This document shows positions 48,088 through 59,721 of a DNA stretch of 64,000 nucleotides, one piece after another. Location: NCBI GenBank assembly GCA_001600455.1, contig BCKC01000001.1, positions 372,001 through 436,000 of the forward strand, given 5' to 3'. Under the pieces are notes generated by a model, which ran no database searches, was not told where the DNA came from, and worked only from the letters and a program-made list of their open reading frames with translations. Numbering within the stretch: position 1 is the first letter of the stretch; each line of letters starts with the position of its first letter. Made by a program: the position numbers and the translations under genes. The stretch is from Endocalyx cinctus. Its lineage: Eukaryota; Ascomycota; Sordariomycetes; Amphisphaeriales; Apiosporaceae.

Positions 48088-51000
48088 CTACGTAAGACCA
48101 ACGTACCACTGCCTCCAAGGATCCGTCCCTTCCTTGACCTTCCCCTTGTGCTTCTTCATTTTCGTCTCGAGATCCGTGATCGACTCGAGCACTCTCCAGT
48201 CGTACACGGCCACCCACTCGCGCTGGCCCCGGCGCGTCTTCAGCCCGGCCTGCTCGATTCTCTTGAGGAAGGCGATCGTCGCCTCCTCCCGTTTTGCTTC
48301 CACTAGGCATACCTTGCGCAGTCGGGTCTTTTTCGGTTCATGCTGCTGCTGCTGCTGCTGCGGTGGAACGTTTTCTTCTCCTCGGTGTTGAGGCGTGGCC
48401 GCCGGATCCTGACGCTTGTCGGTTGAAGGTCCTTCATCGAGCCATTCTGTCGGCTCGGCTCGGAATTTGGTGATTCCGTGAGCGGGAAGTAGTGTGTCGG
48501 TTACCCATGCGTAGGAGGAAATGCAGGGTGCTAAGAGAAAAGAGCAGTCCTCGACATTACACTTTGAACCGATGTATGAGCAAGTCGTGAGGGTGGCATC
48601 TAGCAATTCAGGTTCTTTGGAGCCTCTTGCTGCGGTGTCGTTAGTGGTCGAGTTCATGTTACTACCGGTGGGCGGTGATGTTAGCTGCTGAGACGTAGTA
48701 TCCATGCCCGGATTGTTGGACTGTCTAGTATCGAGGTTTGATACCGGCGGTGTATTCGGATTCTTCTTCTCCGGCATAATTTGCTCGTGCATTGAACGAT
48801 TCATACTGATATGTCCTAAAGGTTGCCGAGTCTTAATCGGCGACGTGCTATTATGAATCTGATCAGTTTGGGTTGGCGAGGAACTTATAATAGATGTACA
48901 GGATCCACGTCGAGGTTTCTTTAAATTAGTAGTTTGATGCGTAGATGAGCCAGCCCTCTTTCTGTCAAGTTTCGACGTGGGCTGAGAGTTACTATAGCGG
49001 TTTTCAAAGTGCTGTTGTTGTTGGGCGACTGCTGTTGTGGAAGAACTTGCAGTCAACGATATAGGCATCTGCATATTTGATTCCTCAGGTACCGTAATCA
49101 ACGTAATGGTCTGGGACTCTGCCTGATTTGTGGAAGTAATAGTCGACAAAGAAATTCCCGATGAGGTACTTCCTTGACTAACAGCATCAACAGCGATTCC
49201 CCGAGGATCCGCCTTTTCTAGTGCAGATATCCAATAGCGCATTTCCTGGCTATCTTCTTGCTCAGGTACCTCGGTTGCAGATATCGCGGCCTCCTGAAGC
49301 TCGTCGAAGGTAATAGCGTCTTTCCAAGTTCGATCGAAGTGCACCTTGGAAACCGATGGAAAGCGCATGCTGAGGATGGACGCGTTGGATGCCTTGTCAA
49401 AGGAAAAGCATCGAATATCGAAGACCATAGGTTCATCGAAGATCACAGTGGGCATTGGGTGGTGCCCTAAGTCGGCAAATTTAAGGTCGAAAGATGAATG
49501 CTCATCAAACGGTACAGATCTGAGGTTGCAGTGGGCTATAACCGTCTTGAGCAGGGCTGTGTTGAGCTCCACGACGCTGACAACTCTGAAGTATGGCCTT
49601 TGATGATCAGCGGTCGGGTAACTGCGCTTTTCCAAGCAGCCAATGTAGAAATCAGTCCATTTTAAGTTTCGAAAGTTATGGGCTTTTGCTTTTGCCGGAT
49701 CATACGATGCACCGACCACTGCGAAATCCCCGACGTCTCCCCATCCCTGCACGTACGACTTCTTGAACTTAATGTTACAGCAAGCAAATGGCCTATAGGT
49801 AGACGAAAAGTCGAAATAGGGTTCGTCTGCTTTCAACACCAAGCCTTCCGAGCGATTGACGATACACTTTGCAAAAGCTTCTCGCAGCTGGGCCGCGGCT
49901 GTTTGCTTTGAGGCGGATATGATTTGCCGGTCGACAATACTTGAGTGACCTTTTCGACAAGCGACGAGTTCACACAGTCTCTTCATCCTTTCTGATTGAC
50001 GATAGCGTAGTAGTGATTCGTTATCGATCATGAGGACATCGTAATAGACAATCATGAGATGCTCATATTCATGAGGCCTATGCAGGTTAGCGACAAGTAA
50101 AAGGAGGGGGGATAGACTGCATACTGAGAATCAAAGGATGTTCCAATGAATGACCCTGATCTAGAAACATGTTTTCTAATTTTATGAAAAGGTAGAATTT
50201 TTTGATCCTGAAGACTGATTAGACGTAAATCAACATGGTTGGTTGCTCTCGGGCTTACCTTATCGCTATATACCACGAGCTCTCCTTCTAATATGCACCC
50301 TTCTTTTAGGGGACAGTCTGGCTCACCAAGTTTTAGTGATTCTCGAATAGCACTATAATACTGGTTATTAAGGAATCAGACGTCTACCAGCTAACGAGAT
50401 AACTCATACTTATGCAAGCCCGTTCGATCCCTAGTACTATCTTTTCCGCTCTTGGAAAATATTTGAATATATGGGCGTGGTTTACGAAGATCGATATGAA
50501 TCTGGCAGTATTCGCCATCGAGTTTCTCCTCACAACTCACGGTTCGACGGCCAATCATGTCAAGGCAGTGCTTTATGCTTCGCCCTTTGAACCATGGCTG
50601 TCTGCCAACCTTCGTGCCTAGCTGCGGCTTAAGAAAAGTGGCAATTCGGTCCTGATCGCCCCCTGATTCGTGGACGTGGCGCAAGAATGCAGTGGTCAGG
50701 CCGAGGTCATCACGAATTTTTAGCATCTGAGGAAGTAAGCGATGATAGCTGCGAAATACGGTATAGTGATCCAGGATGATGGGATCATAGGACTTCAATA
50801 CGAGCCGAGTGAACCATTTCGCATCGCGGGCACCCAAACGCCGATATAGAATGGATAATTCTCGGGTGGCGAACTTCGGGTCCGCATTGTTCCGACCGGC
50901 GCGGACAGCCGGGGAGCTGAACCTGCAGATGGCCGCGATTTTTCCCAAAATGGTATCGATCTCTTCAACCGTAAGGCTGTCGCTCTCTACAACAGGATTA

Positions 51001-51439
51001 GGCTTATAATTTCAAGGATCAGTAAATTGTCAGAAATGTTTTAATTTCCCTTTAGCAGATAATTGGGAATGGTTTATGGCTACGAGCTTACCGTCTGTGT
51101 TAATATACATTGGACGCAGTCGCCGAGATCTACACCCTGTCCGGGTATCTGGTACCTCCGCAGCTCTTTGACTCTGGACGCGCCTAGGATCAGAGCCTGG
51201 CCAATAATACTTTGGAGGCGAGGTGCTTGGATCCCATATACTCTATCGGTCCTCCGGTCCGGCAGCAGGGTAGATAGTATGGCGCACGTATCGTTATCAG
51301 GCGCATGCAGACATATTTGATGCTGCGAAAACCAATCTTGGATAATAATTTTAGGAGATTTTTGCTTTGATATTTCCTTTTTAAGATTATCTTCAAGTGA
51401 TTGTAAAAGATCGCAAATATATCTATATGGGAAAGGCAT
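48088..51439 (-). CDS. ATP-dependent DNA ligase paralogue (ligase IV-like core)
   Basis: Five exons: 51439-51092, 51002-50410, 50352-50259, 50207-50125 and 50077-48088, consistent phases, 1035 residues. It seals DNA breaks by an enzyme-adenylate intermediate. A DNA-ligase N-terminal helical domain occupies about 1-250. The nucleotidyl lysine lies in EEKLDGEYCQI (about residue 276). Further motifs are ILEGELVVYS (III), ILPFHKIRKHV with GSFIGTSFDS, YEHLMIVYYDVLMID (IIIa), SEGLVLKADEP (IV) and IKFKKSYVQGWGDVGDFAVVG (V), so catalysis should be intact. A 350-residue disordered region with a CAG-encoded Gln run (near 48345-48362) precedes a C-terminus that could hold a divergent BRCT-like fold. It is not a typical ligase I or IV by its C-terminus; its role is unassigned. 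Confidence 0.88.
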
Positions 51440-54093
51440 GGCAATAGCAATGAGTTATTTAGAACAGTTTAGGCGTTGGTAAGGGAAACCACCAAAGATG
51501 CACCATGATGGAATCTGTAGCGACTAAATATTATTTCAATGCCATTGAACCTGCAGGCAACGAAGCGGACAATGAGGAGCTCGTAAAAAAGCGAATGAAC
51601 GTCATAAATTGGTGTGCACAAGCTTACGGAGTACAAGAGATTATGACGGCGATGATGCCTAAATTAACAAAGAAATTTTGATCCATTCCATATTCAAAAA
51701 AGGTTATGCAGTTAATTGTTTTGTAGACGCGACTTTGTGTATGTGCGTGAGCGTGACAATATCCATTTTTGGATAGCATTCTTAGTCAGGCACGGGTGTT
51801 CACGTGCACATACCTATTTTACCTATTTTACCTATTTTGTGCCGTTTAGGGCATTATCAGTCAGTATATTATCAAATTCCCCTTTGTGAATATATAGAGG
51901 TAGTATTTAATACACAGGCGCTGACAGGGAATATTTTGATTTATCCTTTATTAGAGTGAAGATTACTCCATTGCATACTAATTTGGGTAAAAAGATGAAC
52001 CCATCACCGTTGATAATATGTCATGTGAAGTCAGTTAGTGAAAGAATGACAGGTAAAGCTGAATAGCTACAGCATATACCAACCCTAAGGTTATACCTAT
52101 ATAACTGCGTTTGTCAAATTCTTTTCATACTTTCCAAACATAAACTCAAAGTAAACAGCAGACATCTCTAACGGCTAGAAAAGGAAGCTTTACTATATAT
52201 AACAATACGATTAAAATGACCTTAACTTGGCAGACACTCGGGATATTCTTGTGTTTTCTTTTCAACCGACAACCAAACGAAAATGGCGTAAGGGGAATTC
52301 TAGATCATGATGACAAGGGGTGGCAAGGATTGACCTAGCTAAATTACGGGGGATTAAGGGTGCTGGGAACGTGTAGCCAACGGAAGACAGGGCTAGGGGA
52401 TTGATTTCCACTTTGAAGCAGGAACGTCATTTCGAAATTACAGGGATATAATATGTCGGAGTGGGGATAAATATCTATCCGCGTCATGCAACTAATGATA
52501 TATTCAGCACTCTGAGTTTTCCGTTAAAGTGTAAACTTACGGCTTTCACCAGGCTTCATTTGGTTTAGATTAACCCCTGAGTCGAAATCTTAGTGCAAAC
52601 CGAACCATTAGGCAAAACCATCACACGAGCTGACGACTTGAAAACCCGGCCAACGGGGTAACGGGAAGCAATTAATCCTCGCTGTTTTTTTTCTTCTCTC
52701 TTTTCTTTTTCCTTTTCCCTAATGTGAATATCTACACGTATAACTACCTATTAGTATCTAGTACACCTACTTAGGTAGGTATCCGTAGCAGTGTCAACCC
52801 AGCTACGGAGTGGGTTATCAGATTATTAGTATACAGAGTACTCTGTACAGAGTATAGAATTTCTTTTTTTTGCTTCCTTTTTCTAGGACACTACTCTTTA
52901 TTTTTTTTTTTTACTGGGTTTCAAAAAATATGGTCGTACGGTCGATCATCTTACAGGGTATCAGGGTAACGATGAAAAAAACATTAGACGAAAAAAAAGT
53001 AAACATTGAAAAAAGAAATATATTTAAGCAAACCTGTCGGAAAACAACGAAATGAGTGTCATTTACATAGTATATTAAGTTAAAGCAAACCCTGACGCTT
53101 TTTACTCCTTGACTCTCATTTCTTGCCTTTTCTCATGGGATCCATCGTGCATTCATAATTCAACGGGTCCTTATCACTTAAAATATATGTGTTAAAGTAT
53201 GGTACGCCGATGAACAACACACAGTACTGGAAGTACAACAAACGCTTTGGTCAGCTGAAATTATTCAGTCGAGTAAATCGAATCGAATCCTTCGAGAATT
53301 AAACGTATACAAACGATAAACAAACCCATTCAGACTACGTACACCTAAATTCATTCCAACGATTGGCTTCTTCGTTCTACGCTATTCTATACAGATTAAA
53401 AAAAAAAAAAAAAAAAAAGAGAGAGAATTAATACGATAGCTTCACTGAATTCCTGGTATTTCCAATTATTATTTGTCGTCTAAAAAAGATCGGGTACCAG
53501 TTATCTTTCAAAGATCGAAACCCCCTTACCAAACCAAGATTCTGAGTGGACGCTGGTCGCCTCTCACTGTGCAAATCAGAATCTCAGATTTTCGCAATCC
53601 CACGTACCCTCAATTTCCCGGGTACCCCCTAAGCAAATAACAAGTCCAAGCTCCAGTCTTGTTTTGTTTCCATATCCACACCAGCCAAATTTACCCTAGA
53701 AGAAGAGTCTTTTCGCCCTGAATAATCAACCATCTACCCTAAACAGTAGGTGGTCGATTATTATGTAGCGGCGGATACAATTACATTCATTCACCCATGA
53801 AATCTGCTCACCTTTTAAAAATCTGTTTGATTACTTCTTCTTCCAACATTCTTTTTAACCATAATCGTTTAAATAATATCATCTCTGCTTTGTACTCAAA
53901 CAGATCAACTATCCCTACTACCACTACTATCACTACTCCTACTATTTCAGGGAGACGTAGGCACAGGCGTGCCAATAGCGCTCCATCCTCTCCTTCCCAA
54001 CGGCAACATCGACGCCGACAATCACAACGAGTCAGAGTATTTTCCAACATTCATTCAATCAAAAATATTATTCAACCTTTCACTTCGACTACG
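51440..54093. other. 2.7 kb spacer upstream of ligase and DUF4048-type genes
   Basis: Divergent promoter region. It contains an A run near 53398-53418, a TTACCTATTT triplet repeat near 51807-51837, AGGTA-type motifs at 52740-52790 and a pyrimidine-rich leader near 53640-53790. The next open frame extends upstream to an ATG at 53797 that I treat as leader. No other gene seen. Confidence 0.5.
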
Positions 54094-55969
54094 ATGGCTA
54101 TCGAACAACGTCGGTCTTCGGGTCTTCAACCCGAAACTGACCTTATCTCGTTTGACGATGACGCTGGCGTGTCTTCGGGTTTCAACGCTGGCACTAGAGA
54201 ACACTCGGCAGCATCCACAACACCATCCACTCCTTTAACTTCACCTAACGTCGACCGCCCAGGAAGGTCGCAGGAAACTTACGACAACACGTCAAATTCG
54301 TTGATGTCTCCATCCAGTGAGATATTTGAGACGCGTTCGAGACGGTCTACTTCAACCACATCGCGGAATGCGAACCGACTTTCTTTAACATTACCAATCG
54401 CACCGCCCAACAGCAACCCGACGAGGCCCGCGCCTGCGTCATCCGTACCTCCCACACCTTCGGAAACCTCGTCGCCGAATCCCCTCGCGGAACCAGGCGA
54501 GTTCATCATCGCTATCGCCGCCCAGGAGCGTCGTGTCTTGGAGTTGCGCGAGGAGCTACTTCAAGCGGAGGGCAACTTGAAACAGTTGCACCAGCAATAC
54601 TCGAGATCGGAAGGCTACGGCAAGAGAAGGCCCGTCAACAGGAACGTCGAGCCGGTACGTGCCCTAGGGTCGGTATTAGCCGGTCAGTATAAACAGGACG
54701 ACAACCCGGCCGCCAAGCGCGTCAGCGAGCTAGAGAGGAGAAAAGCCATCTTGCTCGCTCAAAGTCAGGATACGAATCGTCAGACCAGGCGAACGGTTAT
54801 CACGGGAGGGCACACGCGCGCCTTGTCCTTATTATCTCCTACGAAACCTGACGGGGAGAGGATGCTGATACCGGGAGAGTCCGATCTCCTGCGATCGCCG
54901 GACGCGTACGCTCGACCGGCCGAGAACTTCCCGCCGGCGCCGCTGAACAAGCGAGCCACCTGGGCGCCCCGGCAGACGCCGCAGCCGATCGGGATGAAGC
55001 AGATCGCCAACGACTTCAAGCAGGGCCTCTGGACGTTCGTCGAGGATTTGCGGCAGGCCACCGTGGGGGACGAGGCGGTCTCGGGGACGACGCACCGGAC
55101 CAGCGAGATGATGTTGGCGTCGTCGTCGTCGCGGCAAGGCAGGACGGAGGGCGGCGACCAGGAAACGATCCGCGCCTCGGCGACGGGCGGACGGGGGCGG
55201 ATCCCTTTTCCGACGGCCCTCGAGAGCGGTGCGGGGGAAGCGGGCGGACCAGCCCCATCCTCCAGCTCGTCTTTCGTCAACAGCAACAGCGGCAGCTTCA
55301 ACGAAAGGGCCCAGCATCGGAGGACGGGATCGTCCAAGCTCGAGACCAAGACGCGAAAGCACTTCTCGTGGACGCCCTTGACTTTCGACAGCTTGGACGA
55401 CGAGGATTGGTCCAGTTGGGATTCGCCCACAGTCCGTGCTCGCTGGAGCGGCAGCACCGTCAACGGCGATATCATTCCCGCCATACCGGAGAAATTGGAC
55501 GAGACGGAAGCGACTTTGTAAGATATTCTACCATCTTGAGAAATGACCCTTGTCCTCAAAACTTGAGCGCGTGTATACACGACCTTGAACAAGTGTCTCA
55601 AGAGTATCCTATTTACATTTATGCGAGCCTGTTTTACCACCTCAAAGCACCCAAAAAAAGGACACAAACCATATGCCATACCAGTTTTTTATACCCGATT
55701 CTAACATATCACAAAACAGGAGACGGAAACGTTCTCGCAGCCTTCTCCGATCGCCATCACCGTCACCGCACCCACCCAATGAGAGCGGGAGCGGAACCGG
55801 CAGCAAGCTGGAGGAGCTACCGCAGGCCATCCTCAACCGCTTGACGCCTTCCAACATCAAGAACACCACGTCCCACTTCATCCGGGAGTGGGAGAAGAGC
55901 CTATCGCCCCCCGCCGAGACTACGAGCTTCGGCAGCGCTTTAGAGGAGCTTCGACACGGCGTGTTGTAA
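54094..55969 (+). CDS. DUF4048-type Ser-rich cytoplasmic protein, function unknown
   Basis: Exons 54094-55517 and 55720-55969 join as TT/G with 202 bases of intron (GTAAGA...ACAG), giving 557 residues. I chose the ATG in CGACTACGATGGCT (MAIEQRRSSGLQ). An in-frame ATG at 53797 would add 99 basic, low-complexity residues. The only ordered block is a helix around residue 145 (FIIAIAAQERRVLELREELLQAEGNLKQLH), followed by GMKQIANDFKQGLWTFVEDLRQATVG and a C-terminal WEKSLSP segment. The rest is Ser/Pro-rich. I recall this arrangement as the fungal DUF4048 family; no biochemical role is known to me. No membrane segment or signal peptide. Confidence 0.7.
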
Positions 55970-57408
55970 AAAAAACAAGCAAACAAAACGGAAACAAAAA
56001 ACTGACGACGATTCAAAAGATAGAAAGGACTTTTTATTTGCATATTACACAAACAACTTAATCGGCTCATATCATTTTTTTTTTCTCCCTTCCAGCTTAC
56101 GATGCTATACGGGACAAAAAAAAAAACGAAAAAGAAAAGAAAATTTTATAGAATTTAGACTACACGAAAACTTGATCAGACTGAGTTTTTATTCTTTGTT
56201 CGGATTAAAGAAAGACATGGAAACGAATCTTGGGAGCGTTTGCTTGGAATCTTGGGATGAGACTTCTCTGACGATTCTTATTTCCCGTACGTCTTTCTCG
56301 TTCATCTCGAACGATCTTCTAGGGACGGTTTGGTGGGGGCGGTAACGGCGATGGTGGGGGCGATGTTTTTTTTTAATTGGGGTAATAGTATTTGTATAAT
56401 GCCTTCTTTTTTTCTTTTCTCCTTTTTGGTTCGTTGTACGCGAGGAGTGGAACAGGAAGAAGAAAAAGGAGTCAATTCTCTCCCCTCATCATCCCTTTAG
56501 GTTTCCGCTTTCGTCTTGCCTTCTCGAGGGGAGTCTTAAGGGGAGAGAGAGGGAAAGAAAATATGAGGAAATTGGGAGAAAGGAAGAAGGAAAGAAAAAG
56601 CTTCATTATTAATGAACTAACATAGTATATAATGTCTCATGAATACGGCTAATGATAGAAAAAAAAAAGACAACTAAAACTTGAAAAATAATTTATTCAA
56701 TCTATTGAACTATACTTGCTGTTTTGAAGTGCAAGTGATACATGCATCTTAAGTAAATCATCGAAAATGTGAAAAAAATAGATTGAACTCCCTTGCGATT
56801 ACTTTGTATTCGGACGAAGAGGCTGGTAGATAGGAAATATACGTCAGTATCTGTCCTTATTCTAGACTCACCTACAGTCGTAATCACCTCTTCTACATGA
56901 TACGTCGACAAGTAAAGATCATTAAACACATATTCATCACAAGCTGAGGCAAGGGGAGCAGCGATTATTTGTATCTCGTTCGTTTGAGAATGTATTGTAT
57001 GTATTTGCAAAGCTTCGTCTAGGCTGCTGATCTTGTCTAGTTTTTATATGTTGTATATACAAAGTTTGAAAGGGGGTTTGAACTTTGAGTACCTCAGGTA
57101 AGGTAAGGCAAACAATATGCAAAAGAAGAGGTCATAAGATGGAATGAAAAAAACCGAGTTGGATAATAAGAAAAATGGAAATCAAGAACGACATCCTCCC
57201 TCCCCTTTTGTTTTTTAGTTAGCCGTCTCAAAACGCCTTGCCGATGCATGTAAAAAAGATTTGAGAAAAAAAAATAGTAGAAGAGGGATAGAAAAGGCCG
57301 ATCCCCATCTGTGAGAAACGTGCGATTTTCCTCCCTACCATCTCGAAGATGAAGTAGAAACTCGGCCTACTTTCAACTATACCGCCAACGCCTCACCACG
57401 TCTTCAAC
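55970..57408. other. convergent 3' spacer between DUF4048-type gene and PUS4
   Basis: 3' UTR material, purine- and T-rich blocks. Short frames at 56702-57122 are not supported. No gene seen. Confidence 0.55.
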
Positions 57409-59011
57409 CTAAGGATCCGCTTTGGGAGGAGATGGTTGCGAAACATCAGTGTTCTGACTGATAGTTGCGGGTTCCGGTACAGGGGTAGCATGGCTCGGAT
57501 CCTTAGCAGGGCTCCTTCCCCGCATTGGCGATGAAGGGTTAGAGCTTCGACGAGGCCTCTCTTCATTACTCTCGGCAAGATTTGGAGATCTAGGAGACCT
57601 GGGAGACCTAGAACGTGATCGTGCCGAGTCCGGTTGTGCAGGAACAAGTTGAGCTCGAAGTGGGGCGACGACGGCGTCGTTGTCGGATTTTCTCCCGTTC
57701 CACTGATCGAGCAAGTTCTGCACCTGCGGCGCCCAAACGGCCTCACCCTTGGCCAATTCCGAATACTCCAAGCACGTAGGGGTCCCTACGACAAAATTGC
57801 GCTGTTGGCTCCGGACCAGCTCCATCATTATGGATGAAGACCCTAGCTTGGCGCCTAGGTCGTGGCAAAAGCTTCGCACGTAGAAACCAGAGGTTACCGT
57901 CATCTTGATCTTGACAGCGGGCGGTCCCTTATCGCTCCACGGGACAGGGGCGTCCGGGTCGGGAGGAGGTGCTACTAAGTTGTGTCCCTTGGTTTGTTTG
58001 GGTGTGCTGGATTCCGAAGCGGGGAGATCGCCCAAGGCTCCGGACATTAACGGGGCGTCATCTCGGGTAACCTTTCTTCGCTTGTTCACCTTGTCGTAGA
58101 CGAGGGCATCGACGTTCTCGTCAGCCTTGCGCTTGAAGTCCTCGTGTTCATTCAGCGCCTTCTTCTCTTCTTCCTCCTCTTCCGGGGTGAGTTTCTTATT
58201 CGCTAGTTTGCGCTTCTCGAAGTTCCAGACGCGCTCGGCGAAATTCTTCTCAAAATTCGAAGCTTCCTCGGTCGGCCATCTATAGGGGTGAGTTCCAGGT
58301 TCCAGCCATTCGGTGATTTCGAGCTCCGTCACCTCGACTTCCCTAGATGCGATCTCGCGAGGCAGGGGCTTACCTTCGCGAGCGTATTCGTACAAAGGCT
58401 TTCCATCCATCTTCAAGGCAGAAAAGAGGGGAGGCATCTGTTGTATCTTGCCGCGAAAGGATTTCAGAGCTTCTTCGACCAGCTCGCGAGTTATGTGATC
58501 GTAGGAGGTCTTGGTAAGAATTCTGCCCACCCTATCGTAGGTATCGGTGCCAACGCCGAAGAGGATGGTGGTTTCGTAGGTCTTGGTGCAGTCTAGGAAG
58601 GACTGTAGGGATTTGGTACCCTTTCCGATCCCAAGAATGAGTATGCCAGTAGCTAAGGGATCCAAGGTTCCTCCATGACCGATCTTGACTTGAATATCTC
58701 GTTGGTTTCTGCGCTTCTTCTTCTTTCGGTTGGACTCTTGGCTTCTCGCCTCGGCGTCTTTTTCCAGCATGGGCTTAAACATTTCCGATACGTTGAAATG
58801 AGATTGACATTCTCGAATAACGGCGGCAGAACTCATACCAAACGGCTTGTTAATCGCTATAGAGGGGAACGGGAGAGATAAGTTAGCAATTGATCCCTAT
58901 GTAATTTATTTAAGATAACCTGAAAGAAAAGAAGAAGAAGAAAGAAAGAAAGAGTATACTATTCTTACCAAAACAACCGTCTAAGACAGCGGAAGAGGCT
59001 GAGGCTGCCAT
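57409..59011 (-). CDS. PUS4: tRNA pseudouridine-55 synthase (TruB family)
   Basis: Converts U55 to pseudouridine in the tRNA T-loop, in nucleus and mitochondria. Exons 59011-58969 and 58856-57409 join at DGCF/AINKPFGMSS (phase 1), giving 496 residues. The 43-base first exon (MAASASSAVLDGCF) is needed because the conserved INKPxGMSS start of the TruB fold spans the junction. The catalytic Asp is in GHGGTLDPLATGIL (about 70-83). Further TruB blocks are TKTYETTILFGVGTDTYD, PPLFSALKMDGKPLYEYAREGK and SGFYVRSFCHDLGAKLGS. A charged insert (about 225-290) and a Ser/Arg/Pro-rich tail of about 80 residues are fungal extensions. Confidence 0.94.
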
Positions 59012-59721
59012 CTTTACGAATTTTGAAGCTGTTCGAGACAGCATTCGACAGTGAATTCGAATAACAATTCTTTTTTTTTTTTTAAAAAAAAAAAAAAAAA
59101 GAATAAAAACGATATAAAGAATTCTAGTAGGCTTTCAAAGTCAGGGTACTTTAAATATCCATGGGTACTGTATTGTACGGTAGTATTGAAGAGCTAAGTA
59201 AAAAAAAAAAAAAAGCATCTCCAATTCTAGGGACTAATTGCTTGACTACTTAGCAGCTTAGGTAGGTACCCCGTAAATCCTTTATCGATTGGTTCTTATC
59301 GCCTCTATTAAAGAACTAAAGGAAGTAGCATCAATTTAAACCCTTGTTCGCCTTCCTAAGTAGGTATTAAGAAGGTACGTCCCCGAGTATTTTTTTAAAA
59401 AACTATTTAACTATTAAAAGACCAAAACCGCGACGGACGCGCTTGCATTAAAATACAGTACGTGCACTCCGTACTTACTACTTTTTAGTACCTACCCACT
59501 ACCTAGAGGCAGAAGGTACCTACCTAGGTATACATCCCTCCTTACTTCTTCTTTTACACCTGAATATATTTCAATTTCAAAGTGTTGGACTCATAGGTAA
59601 ACTCATAGGTAAACTAGTAAATATCAAATCGTACATTTTACTATTTACAATTCTGTTCTCGACTCCTGCAAACCAATAAACGCAACTTCCTGTCTCGCCT
59701 TACCCTTTCGACTTTGACATC
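59012..59721. other. divergent promoter region of PUS4 and RFTS-domain gene
   Basis: About 0.7 kb. It includes an abutting T run and A run near 59071-59100 (a perfect hairpin in principle) and many AGGTA/TACCT steps at 59250-59530. Both neighbours are transcribed outward. Confidence 0.55.
59071..59100. repeat. adjacent T and A homopolymers
   Basis: About 13 T directly followed by about 17 A, 60 bases in front of PUS4. Could form a cruciform or a nucleosome-excluding element. The count may be uncertain. Confidence 0.6.
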
